From: Pseudomonas sp. GCEP-101
Lineage (GTDB): Bacteria; Pseudomonadota; Gammaproteobacteria; Pseudomonadales; Pseudomonadaceae
DNA length: 64,000 nucleotides
NCBI RefSeq assembly: GCF_025133575.1
Contig: NZ_CP104011.1
Location: forward strand, 6,146,965 to 6,210,964
Direction: 5' to 3'
Position numbers and translations under genes: made by a program. Position 1 is the stretch's first letter, and every line of letters starts with the position of its first letter. This document shows positions 18,346 through 26,528 of the stretch, one piece after another. Below the pieces are notes generated by a model. It was not told the DNA's origin, ran no database searches, and saw nothing but the letters and a program-made list of their open reading frames with translations.

Positions 18346-18759
18346 ATGACCACGCCCACCGAGGTCACCATCCACTCCAGCACCGGCCTGGACCGCCAGC
18401 AGTACCGCATTCGCCTCAGCTACACCGTGGAGAACCCCGCCAGCCGCGACGCCCAGGTGAGGTTCGAACTGGACGGGGAGATCGACGGCCAGCCATTCAA
18501 GGATGGCTTCGACCTCCCCGGCGACCTCGCCTTCAATTTCGCCGGCAGCGCCACGCGCATCCTGCGCCGCCACGGGCTGCGGGTCTGCCGCGGGCCGGTG
18601 CTGCGCTTTCGCAAGGAACATGACCGGGTATTCGATGACCTGCGTCGCCAGTTGAGGGCTGAGCCGGGCACGCCGGTCGACCTGCAGCGCATGGGCTCGC
18701 TGGCCCCGGCCGAGCCGCGTTGCGCGGTGGCCGAATCCATCGTGCGCGGGCGCGGCTGA
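18346..18759 (+). CDS. Small conserved cytoplasmic protein (DUF5064-like)
   Basis: A 137-residue soluble protein with no signal or membrane segment. Features are YRIRLSYTVENPASRDAQV, then FELDGEIDGQPFKDGFDLP and FNFAGSATRILRRHGL. It resembles from memory the Pseudomonas DUF5064 family, whose role is unknown. A perfect AGGAGG lies 5 nt before the ATG, which settles the start over a longer upstream reading. It stands alone and converges with the cvfB-like gene, stop codons 4 nt apart. Confidence 0.8.
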   Translation: MTTPTEVTIHSSTGLDRQQYRIRLSYTVENPASRDAQVRFELDGEIDGQPFKDGFDLPGDLAFNFAGSATRILRRHGLRVCRGPVLRFRKEHDRVFDDLRRQLRAEPGTPVDLQRMGSLAPAEPRCAVAESIVRGRG

Positions 18760-18763
18760 GCCG

Positions 18764-19600
18764 TCAGGCGAGTTCGATGCGGTCGTCGTGGATGACGATC
18801 AGGCCCTGCTTGAACAGCCCGCCGATGGCCTTCTTGAAGTTGCCCTTGCTGACACCGAACTGCTGAGCGATCAGCTCCGGCGGACTCTTGTCGCTGAGCG
18901 CCAGCGAGCCGCCAGCCTCACGCACGGCCTGCAGGATCTGCTCGCTCAACGCATCGGACAGCCCCGCACCTGCCGGTTGCAGGCTCAGGCTGATCTTGCC
19001 GTCGGCGCGGATTTCCTTGATGTAGCCGGTCTCGCGCAGACCGTTGCGCATGAACTTGAACACTTCGTTCTTGTGGATCAGGCCCCAGTGCTTGCCATCG
19101 ATGATGGCCTTGTAGCCCAGGTCGGTGCGCTCGACGACCAGCAGGTCCACCTGCTGGCCGGGCTTGTAGTTGGCCGGGACGTTGTCCAGGTAGCGGTCCA
19201 GGCGCGCGGTGGCGGTGATGCGGCGGGTGCGTTCGTCCAGGTAGACGTAGACCACGCAGTAATCGCCGACCTGCAGCGGGCGCTTTTCTTCCGAGTGCGG
19301 CAGGAGCAGGTCCTTGGGCAGGCCCCAGTCGAGGAACAGGCCGACGCGGTTGACCTCCACCACCTTCAGGCTGGCGAAGCCGCCCACCTGCACCTTGGGC
19401 TTCTGCGTGGTGGCGATCAGGCGGTCTTCACTGTCCAGGTAGATGAACACGTTGAGCCAGTCGCCCACCTCGGTGTCTTCGTTCTTGGGCACGTAGCGCT
19501 TGGGCAGCAGGATTTCGCCGTGGCTCTCGCCATCCAGGTAGAGACCGAAATCGGTGTGCTTGACCACCTGCAACGAATTGAACCGACCTATGACTGCCAT
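18764..19600 (-). CDS. CvfB-like S1 RNA-binding protein
   Basis: The 278-residue protein is built of consecutive S1-type beta-barrel domains and a C-terminal winged helix (CvfB/YitL architecture). The first S1 begins FNSLQVVKHTDFGLYLDG, the second FASLKVVEVNRVGLFLDWG and the third is around GYKAIIDGKHWGLIHKNEV. The winged helix holds PPELIAQQFGVSKGNFKKA. CvfB proteins bind RNA and affect expression of virulence genes in Gram-positives. Their job in Pseudomonas is unclear. GAGG is 8 nt before the ATG. It is monocistronic. Confidence 0.88.
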   Translation of the reverse strand: MAVIGRFNSLQVVKHTDFGLYLDGESHGEILLPKRYVPKNEDTEVGDWLNVFIYLDSEDRLIATTQKPKVQVGGFASLKVVEVNRVGLFLDWGLPKDLLLPHSEEKRPLQVGDYCVVYVYLDERTRRITATARLDRYLDNVPANYKPGQQVDLLVVERTDLGYKAIIDGKHWGLIHKNEVFKFMRNGLRETGYIKEIRADGKISLSLQPAGAGLSDALSEQILQAVREAGGSLALSDKSPPELIAQQFGVSKGNFKKAIGGLFKQGLIVIHDDRIELA

Positions 19601-19687
19601 GACGCTTACCTCGTGAACGGGGCGGGCATTCTACGCGCATTGGCGCGTTATGGCTGCCGCCGGTTGCCGGATGACGCAGGACCTGCC

Positions 19688-19803
19688 CTGTAGGAGCGGA
19701 CTTCGTCCGCGATAGGGTTCGGTGCCGTGCGGTTCGCGAGCAAGCTCGCTCCTACAGGTATGAGCCCGGCGAGCTTCGGGTAGGAGCGAGCTTGCTCGCG
19801 AAC
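19688..19803. repeat. Cluster of three palindromic repeats
   Basis: Elements lie at 19688-19713 (GTAGGAGCGGACTTCGTCCGCG type), 19733-19757 (TTCGCGAGCAAGCTCGCTCC type) and 19780-19803 (its reverse complement). The last two form an inverted pair able to fold into one hairpin. The cluster occupies the 250-nt gap between two minus-strand genes, and I see no gene in it. Confidence 0.9.
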
Positions 19804-19851
19804 CCAAGCCGCGCAGGGATCGCCGCGGGCAAGGAACAGAGGCTCACGGCC

Positions 19852-21621
19852 CTAATTATTCTCCGCCTGGCCGAACTGCAGCTCCGCCAGGCGTGCATAG
19901 AGCGGACTGCTGGCCACCAGCTCGGCATGCCGCCCCAGCGCCACCAGCCGGCCATGCTCGATCACCGCAATGCGGTCGGCATTGAGCACCGTGGCCAGGC
20001 GGTGGGCGATCACCAGGGTGGTGCGGTCGCGCATCAGCCCCGGCAACGCCTGCTGAATCAGGTGTTCGCTCTCGGCATCCAGCGCGCTGGTGGCCTCGTC
20101 GAGCAACAGGATAGGCGCGTCCACCAGCAGCGCACGGGCAATCGCCAGGCGCTGGCGCTGGCCGCCGGACAGGCCCAGGCCACTCTCGCCCAGGTGCGTG
20201 CGGTAGCCCTGCGGCAGGCGCAGGATGAATTCGTGGGCATGGGCGGCGCGGGCGGCGGCCTCGACTTCCGCGTCGCTGGCGTCGGGCCGGCCGTAGCGGA
20301 TGTTCTCCTCCACCGTGCCGAAGAACAGCGCCGGGTTCTGCGACACCAGCGCGAAGCTGCGGCGCAGGTCCGCCGGATCGAGACGGGCGATGGGCTGGCC
20401 GTCGATGAGAATGCGCCCCTGCTGCGGGTCGTAGAAGCGCAGCAGCAGGTCGAACAGCGTGGATTTGCCGGCGCCGGAGGGGCCGACCAGCGCCAGGGTT
20501 TCACCCGGCTCGACGCGCAGGTCGATGCCGTCGATGGCCCACTGCTGCGGGCGCGACGGATAGGCGAAGCGCACGCCCTGCAGCTCGATGCTGCCGACGA
20601 TGCGGGGCGGCAGCCGCAGCAGGTCGCTGCTCGGCGCGACGATTTCACTGCGTGCGCGCAGCAGCTCGGCGATGCGCTCGGCGGCGCCGGCGGCGCGTTG
20701 CAGCTCGCCGATCACTTCACTGAGGGTGCCGAAAGCCATGCCGACGATGAGGCTGTAGAACACGAAGGCCGCCAGGTCGCCGGGGCTGATGCGCCCGGCG
20801 ATCACGTCCATGCCGCCGACCCAGAGCATCACCCCGACGGCGCCCAGCACCAGCAGGATGACCACGCTCACCAGCCACGAACGCTGGGTGATGCGCTTGC
20901 GCGCGGTATCGAAGGCTTCTTCCACCGTGCGACCAAAGCGCGCACGGTCCTGCGCCTGGTGGTTGTAGGCCTGCACCGTCTTGATCTGGCCGAGGGATTC
21001 GCCGACGTAACTGCCGACGTCCGCCACGCGGTCCTGGCTGAGCCGCGAGAGGCTGCGCACGCGGCGGCCGAACAGGAGGATCGGCGCGATCACCAGCGGC
21101 AGCGAGGCGACGACGATGCTGGTCAGCTTGGCGTTGGTGAAGAACATCAGGATCACCCCGCCCAGCAGCATCAGTACGTTGCGCAGCGCCATGGACAGCG
21201 AGGAACCGATCACCGATTGCAGCAAGGTGGTGTCGGCCGTCAGGCGCGACTGGATTTCCGAGGCGCGGTTGTTCTCGTAGAAGCCGGGGTGCAGTTCGAT
21301 GAGGTGGTCGAAGACCCGCTGGCGGATATCGGCGACAAAACGCTCGCCAATCCACGACACCAGGTAGAAACGCACGAAGGTGCCGACCGCCAGGCACAGC
21401 ACCAGGGCGAAGAAGATGCCGATGGCGCGCGTGAGCAGTTGCTCGGACTGGGTGATGAAGCCCTGGTCCACCAGCAGGCGGATGCCCTGCCCCAGCGACA
21501 GGGTGATGGCGGCGGTGAACAGCAGCGCCAGCAGGGCGCCGACGGCGCGCCAGCGGTAGGGAGCGAGGAACGAGCGAGCCAGGCGCAGGGCATTGCGCTG
21601 GCGGGACGACAACAGGGACAT
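19852..21621 (-). CDS. ABC exporter, MsbA/LmrA-like permease-ATPase fusion
   Basis: A 589-residue half-exporter. Six membrane helices lie in residues 20-310, with VGSYVGESLGQIKTVQAYN in a coupling region. The ATPase domain has Walker A GPSGAGKST, signature LGLSGGQRQR, Walker B ILLLDEATSALD and IAHRLATVLN. The Pro/Asp-rich linker YDPQQGRILIDG is typical of lipid or peptide exporters. Pseudomonas keeps true msbA next to lpxK-type genes, so this is more likely a paralogue; the substrate is unknown. It differs from the exporter at 10538, sharing only the family core. Confidence 0.92.
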   Translation of the reverse strand: MSLLSSRQRNALRLARSFLAPYRWRAVGALLALLFTAAITLSLGQGIRLLVDQGFITQSEQLLTRAIGIFFALVLCLAVGTFVRFYLVSWIGERFVADIRQRVFDHLIELHPGFYENNRASEIQSRLTADTTLLQSVIGSSLSMALRNVLMLLGGVILMFFTNAKLTSIVVASLPLVIAPILLFGRRVRSLSRLSQDRVADVGSYVGESLGQIKTVQAYNHQAQDRARFGRTVEEAFDTARKRITQRSWLVSVVILLVLGAVGVMLWVGGMDVIAGRISPGDLAAFVFYSLIVGMAFGTLSEVIGELQRAAGAAERIAELLRARSEIVAPSSDLLRLPPRIVGSIELQGVRFAYPSRPQQWAIDGIDLRVEPGETLALVGPSGAGKSTLFDLLLRFYDPQQGRILIDGQPIARLDPADLRRSFALVSQNPALFFGTVEENIRYGRPDASDAEVEAAARAAHAHEFILRLPQGYRTHLGESGLGLSGGQRQRLAIARALLVDAPILLLDEATSALDAESEHLIQQALPGLMRDRTTLVIAHRLATVLNADRIAVIEHGRLVALGRHAELVASSPLYARLAELQFGQAENN

Positions 21622-21777
21622 GGCGGGCTCTGTACGGCCGGAATGGGCAGAGGGTAGCACCGCCATGCCGAGGCCGGCGAAGGGCGCATCGGACGGGGTG
21701 TGGGACCGTTCGTTCCATCTCCACCCCGAAAGGTGCTCGTTTGATGTACAATGGGCGGCCAATTTGCGCAGACAGGT

Positions 21778-21978
21778 ATGGCAGACATGACTACCAAGCC
21801 CTCCACCCGCCAAAAGGCCGCTCCCAAAGCCCCCGCCGCTACCGCCACCAGCGAAGCGCTGGCCGACCAGGTTGCCGCCTTCCTCAAATCCGGCGGTGAG
21901 ATCCAGCAGATCGCCAAGGGCGTGACCGGTCAGAACTACGGCGCACCGAGCCGCCACATCAGCCTCGGCAAGAAGTAA
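21778..21978 (+). CDS. Small basic-tailed protein, SutA-like motif, unknown function
   Basis: This short protein of 66 residues (63 if the second ATG at 21787 is used) has an Ala/Lys-rich disordered N-terminus. A conserved core LADQVAAFLKSGGEIQQIA leads to a C-terminal GAPSRHISLGKK. The core resembles the FLxxGGxxxxI segment of the RNA polymerase-binding regulator SutA, a weak hint only. It is divergent from the ABC exporter, preceded by a TACAAT -10-like box at about 21746, and followed by a strong hairpin. Confidence 0.7.
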   Translation: MADMTTKPSTRQKAAPKAPAATATSEALADQVAAFLKSGGEIQQIAKGVTGQNYGAPSRHISLGKK

Positions 21979-21989
21979 TCGCGCAGGCA

Positions 21990-22012
21990 AGCCTGCCGGC
22001 TCCCGGCAGGCT
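21990..22012 (+). terminator. Hairpin downstream of the small SutA-like gene
   Basis: A perfect 10-bp stem AGCCTGCCGG/CCGGCAGGCT with a 3-nt loop lies 11 nt after the stop codon. There is no T-run, so it could be an RNA-stability hairpin rather than a full intrinsic terminator. Confidence 0.6.
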
Positions 22013-22182
22013 GCCCGCCTCCCCCGCGTCAGCCCCCGCCGCACCGCTCGCCTTTCCCCCTCGCGTTACACCAAAACCTCCGCATTTACACACGTTTCGT
22101 ATTGCCTCGCACCTTGCACTGGGGCAGAGTCCGCCGATAGTCAGGACCTGGCCATCCCATGGCCACTCGCAAGGAGCACCCC

Positions 22183-23292
22183 ATGCTGCCCTCTCCGGAA
22201 AAGCTGCTATCGCGTAACCTGCTCGATGTGCTGATCCGCGCCGGCCTCATCCTGTTGCTGGCCGTCTTCTGCTTCCGCATCTTCCACCCCTTCCTCGACC
22301 TGATGCTCTGGTCGGTGATCCTCGCCATCACCCTCTACCCCATGCACCAGTTGCTCAGCGGCTGGCTGGGCGATCGGCCGAACAGCGCGGCGAGCCTGAT
22401 CGTCATCCTCGGCCTGGTGATCCTGCTGGTGCCGGTGGTGGTGATCGGGCTGTCCATGGCCGACTCGGTGCGCGACCTGGTGCACGCCATCCAGAACCGC
22501 ACCCTGCAGATCCCGCTGCCGCCGGACTCGATGCAGAACTGGCCGGTGATCGGGCAGTACGTCTATCCCTTCTGGCACCGCGTGGCCACTGACTTCATGG
22601 GCGTGGCGCATCAACTGGCGCCGCACCTGCAGGGCGTGGCGAAGAAGGTCGCCGGGCAGGCGGCCGGCGTCGGCATGGGCTTGATGCAGTTCCTCGCCGC
22701 GTTCGTCATCGCCGGGGTGATCATGGCCTACGGCAAGCTCGGCAGCCGCACTGCCTGCGACATCGCCATCCGCATCTCCGGGCCGGACCGTGGCCCCGGC
22801 CTGGCCGAGCTGTGCACCGGCACCATCCGCGCGGTGGCCCAGGGCGTGGTCGGCGTGGCCTTCATCCAGACGCTGATCCTCGGCCTCGGCTTCATCGTCA
22901 TGGGCATTCCCGGCGCCGGCCTGCTGGCCCTGGGCGTGTTGCTGCTGGGCATCACCCAGTTGCCGGTGGTGCTGATCACCCTGCCGGCGGTGGCCTACGT
23001 GTTCATGACCAGCGACTCGCTGCTGGTGTCCATCCTGTTCACCGTCTGGACGGTCGCCGGCGGCCTGTCGGACAACGTGCTCAAGCCGCTGATGTTCGGC
23101 CGCGGCAGCAAGGTGCCGATGGCCGTGATCCTGATCGGCGCCCTGGGCGGCATGCTGAGCAACGGCATCATCGGTCTGTTCGTCGGCCCGGTGGTGCTGG
23201 CCCTGGGCTACGAGCTGTTCATGTCCTGGGTGCACGAGCGCGAGGCGCCGGTCGCGCCGCCCGTCGAGACGCCCGAACACACCACTCCCTGA
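22183..23292 (+). CDS. AI-2E family (PerM/UPF0118) transporter
   Basis: A 369-residue polytopic membrane protein with about seven or eight helices. The AI-2E family pattern is visible as paired N-terminal helices, a central soluble loop (about residues 95-165), then the conserved helix block GVVGVAFIQTLILGLGFIVMG and LSDNVLKPLMFGRGSKVP. Members export small molecules or act as ion antiporters. The AI-2 role is not general. AAGGAG lies 6 nt before the ATG at 22183, preferred over an upstream ATG at 22159. Confidence 0.9.
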   Translation: MLPSPEKLLSRNLLDVLIRAGLILLLAVFCFRIFHPFLDLMLWSVILAITLYPMHQLLSGWLGDRPNSAASLIVILGLVILLVPVVVIGLSMADSVRDLVHAIQNRTLQIPLPPDSMQNWPVIGQYVYPFWHRVATDFMGVAHQLAPHLQGVAKKVAGQAAGVGMGLMQFLAAFVIAGVIMAYGKLGSRTACDIAIRISGPDRGPGLAELCTGTIRAVAQGVVGVAFIQTLILGLGFIVMGIPGAGLLALGVLLLGITQLPVVLITLPAVAYVFMTSDSLLVSILFTVWTVAGGLSDNVLKPLMFGRGSKVPMAVILIGALGGMLSNGIIGLFVGPVVLALGYELFMSWVHEREAPVAPPVETPEHTTP

Positions 23293-23343
23293 CCTCCCGC
23301 CCGCGGCGCGACCGCGGGCCTCACCCGCAATGGAATGCACACG

Positions 23344-23952
23344 ATGTCCAAACGCTGCACCCTCACCGCCGCCCTGCTCGCCGCCGGTCTGCTGCTCTCC
23401 CCGCTGGCCTTCGCCGAAGAAACTGCCGTTGTCTGGCCGGCCGTGGTCAATGCCGCCGACCAGCAGCGCCTGACCAGCCTCGACGGACAGGTCAAGCAAC
23501 GGCTCGACCAGCTCCAGCAGAGCGAGGACGAAACCACCCGCAACGAGGCGCTGAATCTCTACCGCATCGTGCTGGAGGACCCGGAGCCGCTGGCCGACGC
23601 GGCCCTGACCGGCAACTGGAAGTGCCGCTCGGTCCAGCTCGATGGCGACGCGCTGTATGGCTACCCGAACTTCAAGTGCTCGGTGCGGCAGACACCGCAA
23701 GGCCTGTTCCTGGAGAAGACCAGCGGCTCGCAGCGCATCAGCGGCTACCTGCAACGCCTGGACGACAAGCAGTGGGTGTTCGTCGGCGGCGCCTCGGTCA
23801 ATGACGAACCGCAGGTCGGCTACAGCGGCCTGGAACACGCCGCCGCGCGGGAATCCGATGTGGTCGGTGTGGTGCGCCATTCTTACGACGGCTTCGTGCT
23901 GCTGGTGCCCGAACAATTGGGCGGCTACAACCTGTTCCGCTTCACCCGCTGA
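23344..23952 (+). CDS. Exported DUF4893-type protein
   Basis: The protein has about 202 residues. A signal peptide (residues 1-25, LLSPLAFAEE) and a helical segment with QQRLTSLDGQVKQRLDQLQ precede a C-terminal beta-rich domain: GNWKCRSVQ, YGYPNFKCSVRQ (two Cys that may pair), GSQRISGYLQR and a closing GGYNLFRFTR. This matches my memory of the DUF4893 family, of unknown function in the periplasm. It starts 51 nt after the AI-2E gene and is probably co-transcribed. An ATG three codons upstream is possible. Confidence 0.83.
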   Translation: MSKRCTLTAALLAAGLLLSPLAFAEETAVVWPAVVNAADQQRLTSLDGQVKQRLDQLQQSEDETTRNEALNLYRIVLEDPEPLADAALTGNWKCRSVQLDGDALYGYPNFKCSVRQTPQGLFLEKTSGSQRISGYLQRLDDKQWVFVGGASVNDEPQVGYSGLEHAAARESDVVGVVRHSYDGFVLLVPEQLGGYNLFRFTR

Positions 23953-23972
23953 ACCCCGCGGCGCGGCGACGG

Positions 23973-24596
23973 CTAGAACAGCGCGACCATTTCCTTGAGC
24001 GTCACCGCCCAGGTGCCCTTTGCGTTGAGGTAGCGATAGCCGAAGCGCGAGCCGTTGGCCTGGGTGGTGAGCACCGCGTTCCAGGCCAGCCCGCGCTGCA
24101 GGTCATGGGCCGGGTCGAGGAGGAAGAAGGCGTCGTCGCTCATCCCCACCGCCAGGCACCAGTGGCGGATATCGCTGTCCTTGCGGCCATGGAAGCCCAG
24201 CACCACGGGGATGTTGTCCTCCAGGTGCCGGCGGGTCAGCTCGACCATCCGCGTACCGTTGCCACGTTCGACACGGTATTCCTTGTCGCTGATGACCTTG
24301 AGCAGCTCCAGCAGGTCGGCGCCGGTGGTGCCGACGCGCACCAGCGTCTCGTGCTGGTTCAGGGCCTCCATCAGCCGCCCGTAGCGGGTTCGCGAGTCCA
24401 CCGGCGCCAAGCCCTTGGCCTGGCGCCGCCCCAGCTGGTTGCGGGCGAGCATGGCCATCACCAGGCAGTACGGCCCGCAGGCGCCGTCCATGTCGCCCTG
24501 GCGCAGGTGCACCTTCTCGCCGCGCCGGTTGATCAGCCCGCCCGTGCCGTGTTCGTCCAGGTCCCAGCCCAGGCCGTCGATCAGGGTGATCTGCAT
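23973..24596 (-). CDS. C39-like papain-fold cysteine protease, stand-alone
   Basis: The 207-residue soluble protein has a full C39-type active site. The oxyanion Gln33 and nucleophile Cys40 are in LRQGDMDGACGPYCL, the catalytic His145 is in IRHWCLAVG and Asp161 is in FFLLDPA. C39 domains normally cleave double-glycine leader peptides as part of bacteriocin ABC exporters. Here there is no membrane or ATPase part and no signal peptide, and no peptide substrate gene is visible. It sits alone, convergent with the DUF4893 gene and divergent from a pseudouridine synthase. GAGGG precedes the ATG by 6 nt. Confidence 0.75.
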   Translation of the reverse strand: MQITLIDGLGWDLDEHGTGGLINRRGEKVHLRQGDMDGACGPYCLVMAMLARNQLGRRQAKGLAPVDSRTRYGRLMEALNQHETLVRVGTTGADLLELLKVISDKEYRVERGNGTRMVELTRRHLEDNIPVVLGFHGRKDSDIRHWCLAVGMSDDAFFLLDPAHDLQRGLAWNAVLTTQANGSRFGYRYLNAKGTWAVTLKEMVALF

Positions 24597-24700
24597 CGTG
24601 ATCCCTCGCCGCTTCGTCTGAGGTTGTGACCGGTCCCGGCGCGGATCATTCCGCCGGGTTGCGGTTACAATGGATGTTTTCCCCTGTCTGGTTGCCTGAA

Positions 24701-25423
24701 ATGTCCGAAGCCATCCGCCTGTCCAAGCGCCTCGCCGAGCTGCTGCCCTGTTCGCGCCGCGAAGCCGAGCTGTACATCGAGGGCGGCTGGGTCACAGTGG
24801 ACGGCCAGCGCGTGGAGGAACCGCAATTCAAGGTCGACAGCCAGCGCATCGAACTGCTGCCCGGCGCCTCCCCCGACCCGATTCCGCCGGTGACCATCCT
24901 GGTGCACAAGCCGGTGGGCCTGGGCAGCGGCAACGGCGCCAACTCCGCCCAGCAACTGCTGACCCCGGACAAGCGCTGGTCCGAGGACAACCTGCAGCAG
25001 CGCCTGCTGCGCAAGCACTTCGGCCACCAGCTCAACACCACCGCGCTGGAGACCGACGCCAGCGGCCTGCTGGTCTATACCCAGAGCCGCGGCGTGCAGC
25101 GCCGGCTGGTGGACGAGGCGGACAACATCGAGCACGAGTACGTCGTCGAAGTCAGCGGGCAGATCGTCGACAACGGCCTGAAGCGCCTGTGCCGCGGCCT
25201 GGTGATCGACGGCCGCGAACTGCCGCCGCTGAAGGTCAGCTGGCAGAGCGAAAACCGCCTGCGCTTCGCCGGCAAGCAGTTCCGCCCCGGCCAGATCTCC
25301 GCCATGTGCCGCGCGGTCGGCCTGCACGCCGTGTCGATCCGCCGCCTGCGCCTGGGTGGCGTGGCCATGGGCAAGCTGCCGGTTGGCCAGTGGCGCTTCC
25401 TGCAGCCGGGCGAGAAGTTCTGA
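24701..25423 (+). CDS. RNA pseudouridine synthase (RluB/RsuA family)
   Basis: The 240-residue protein has an N-terminal S4 RNA-binding domain (residues 3-55, LSKRLAELLPCSRREAELY and GGWVTVDG). A catalytic domain follows with LETDASGLLVYTQSRGVQRRL, where the Asp matches the universal RLD-type nucleophile. The C-terminal region GQISAMCRAVGLHAVSIRRL is the conserved RluF/RsuA motif. It isomerises uridine to pseudouridine in rRNA or tRNA; the site is unknown. A TACAAT box at about 24667 may be its -10 element. The ATG at 24701 fits the domain start. Confidence 0.9.
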   Translation: MSEAIRLSKRLAELLPCSRREAELYIEGGWVTVDGQRVEEPQFKVDSQRIELLPGASPDPIPPVTILVHKPVGLGSGNGANSAQQLLTPDKRWSEDNLQQRLLRKHFGHQLNTTALETDASGLLVYTQSRGVQRRLVDEADNIEHEYVVEVSGQIVDNGLKRLCRGLVIDGRELPPLKVSWQSENRLRFAGKQFRPGQISAMCRAVGLHAVSIRRLRLGGVAMGKLPVGQWRFLQPGEKF

Positions 25424-26167
25424 CGGGATTCTGTCTCAGGAACGACGGCCGCCGTTCCCTGAGAGCCCCCCCGAGTTTCCCTGTAGGAGAAACGTCGTTA
25501 TCTGAAGCTCCGTGCTGGCGATTTTCCCTCTCCCTAACCCTGGCTGGGGAGAGGGCCAGCCCTCGCGCCGCGACATCTCCTGTAGGAGCGGGCCATGCCC
25601 GCGATCGCGCGCATGACGCGCTCCAACAGGTGGCCCCCAGCCTGGTTGCTCGCCGGTGAGTGCGGATTTCGCCGCGATGGATTTTCGCGGACAAGGTCCG
25701 CTCCTACGCCTGCGGATGGCACGGGCTTCCCCTGTAGGAGCGGGCCATGCCCGCGATCGCGCGCATGGCGCGCTCCTACAGGCGGCGCCCAGCCTAGTTG
25801 CTCGCCGGCGAGTATGAATTTCGCGGCGATGGATTTTCGCGGACAAGGTCCGCTCCTACGCGACCGGGCTCCCTACCCTCCCTGTAGGAGCGAGCTTGCT
25901 CGCGAACAGCCCCACTGCTCCGACGCCCGTTCGCGAGCAAGCTCGCTCCTACGAAGGCGCCAAACCGCTCAACCACGAGGCTTTGCGCCGCTATCGATAG
26001 CATCGATAGTCACCAGTCGACGCATTCAGTTCTCTTGATGATCCGCGACAGGCATCGTGGCCCCATCAACTCGCTGGCAGGAGATTCGCCGGCCCCGCAG
26101 TCGGGCCGCAGGGGCGAACGAGCTAGCCGCGACAGTCGCCCCAACGGATCGTCAAGAGGACACCACC
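25424..26167. repeat. Repeat-rich gene-free stretch (tandemly duplicated palindromic array)
   Basis: No gene is credible in this 740-bp gap. A 130-bp block (25579-25708) carrying a GTAGGAGCGGGCCATGCCC element and an inverted CGCGGACAAGGTCCGCTCC element is repeated at 25731-25860 with few changes, on a 152-bp period. An inverted pair of the GAGCGAGCTTGCTCGC type follows at 25881-25905 and 25930-25953. A fragment of the CTCTCCCTAACCC family lies near 25530-25555. Past 25960 the sequence is unique and leads to the small membrane peptide. Confidence 0.9.
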
Positions 26168-26434
26168 ATGCAAGTCATTCTCGATTTCCTGCTGCTCGTG
26201 GGCTCCCTGGTGGAGCTGCTGCTGTACGTCGCGCTGGCCAGCGTCGTGCTCGCCACCGTGGTGCTGCTCAGCGTCATCGCCGTGCTGACCCTGCGCTCGC
26301 CGGGGTCGGCGGTAGTCATCCCCGACCCTCGCCCCTCGGTCAGCCGCAAACCGCGCCCGGCGGTGAAGCATCAACTGGCCCGCCCCGTACTGGTCGCCGT
26401 GGCGAACGAGCCGATCCTGGCGAAAACCGCCTGA
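26168..26434 (+). CDS. Small single-pass membrane protein, unknown function
   Basis: The 88-residue protein has one very long hydrophobic segment (residues 2-44, MQVILDFLLLVGSLVELLL onward) and a basic Pro-rich tail (RPSVSRKPRPAVKHQLARP). No family was recognised. AGAGGA lies 7 nt before the ATG, which supports translation. It lies between the repeat array and the convergent antiporter gene. Confidence 0.65.
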   Translation: MQVILDFLLLVGSLVELLLYVALASVVLATVVLLSVIAVLTLRSPGSAVVIPDPRPSVSRKPRPAVKHQLARPVLVAVANEPILAKTA

Positions 26435-26528
26435 CACCCACCTGCGTTCCGATCCGGCGGCATTGCCCGAGCGCGCCCGCGTGGCGCGCGCGAATGCCCT
26501 CTCCCCCTTCCGACACCCCGATGCCCCG

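Noticed and set aside
25236..25846. Several overlapping minus-strand frames in the repeat array
   Set aside because: They owe their length to the repeats and share the same translated repeat peptide. No start signal.
25424..25960. Repeat array considered as a CRISPR
   Set aside because: Repeats are palindromic elements of mixed families in both orientations with irregular spacing. There are no uniform spacers and no cas genes.
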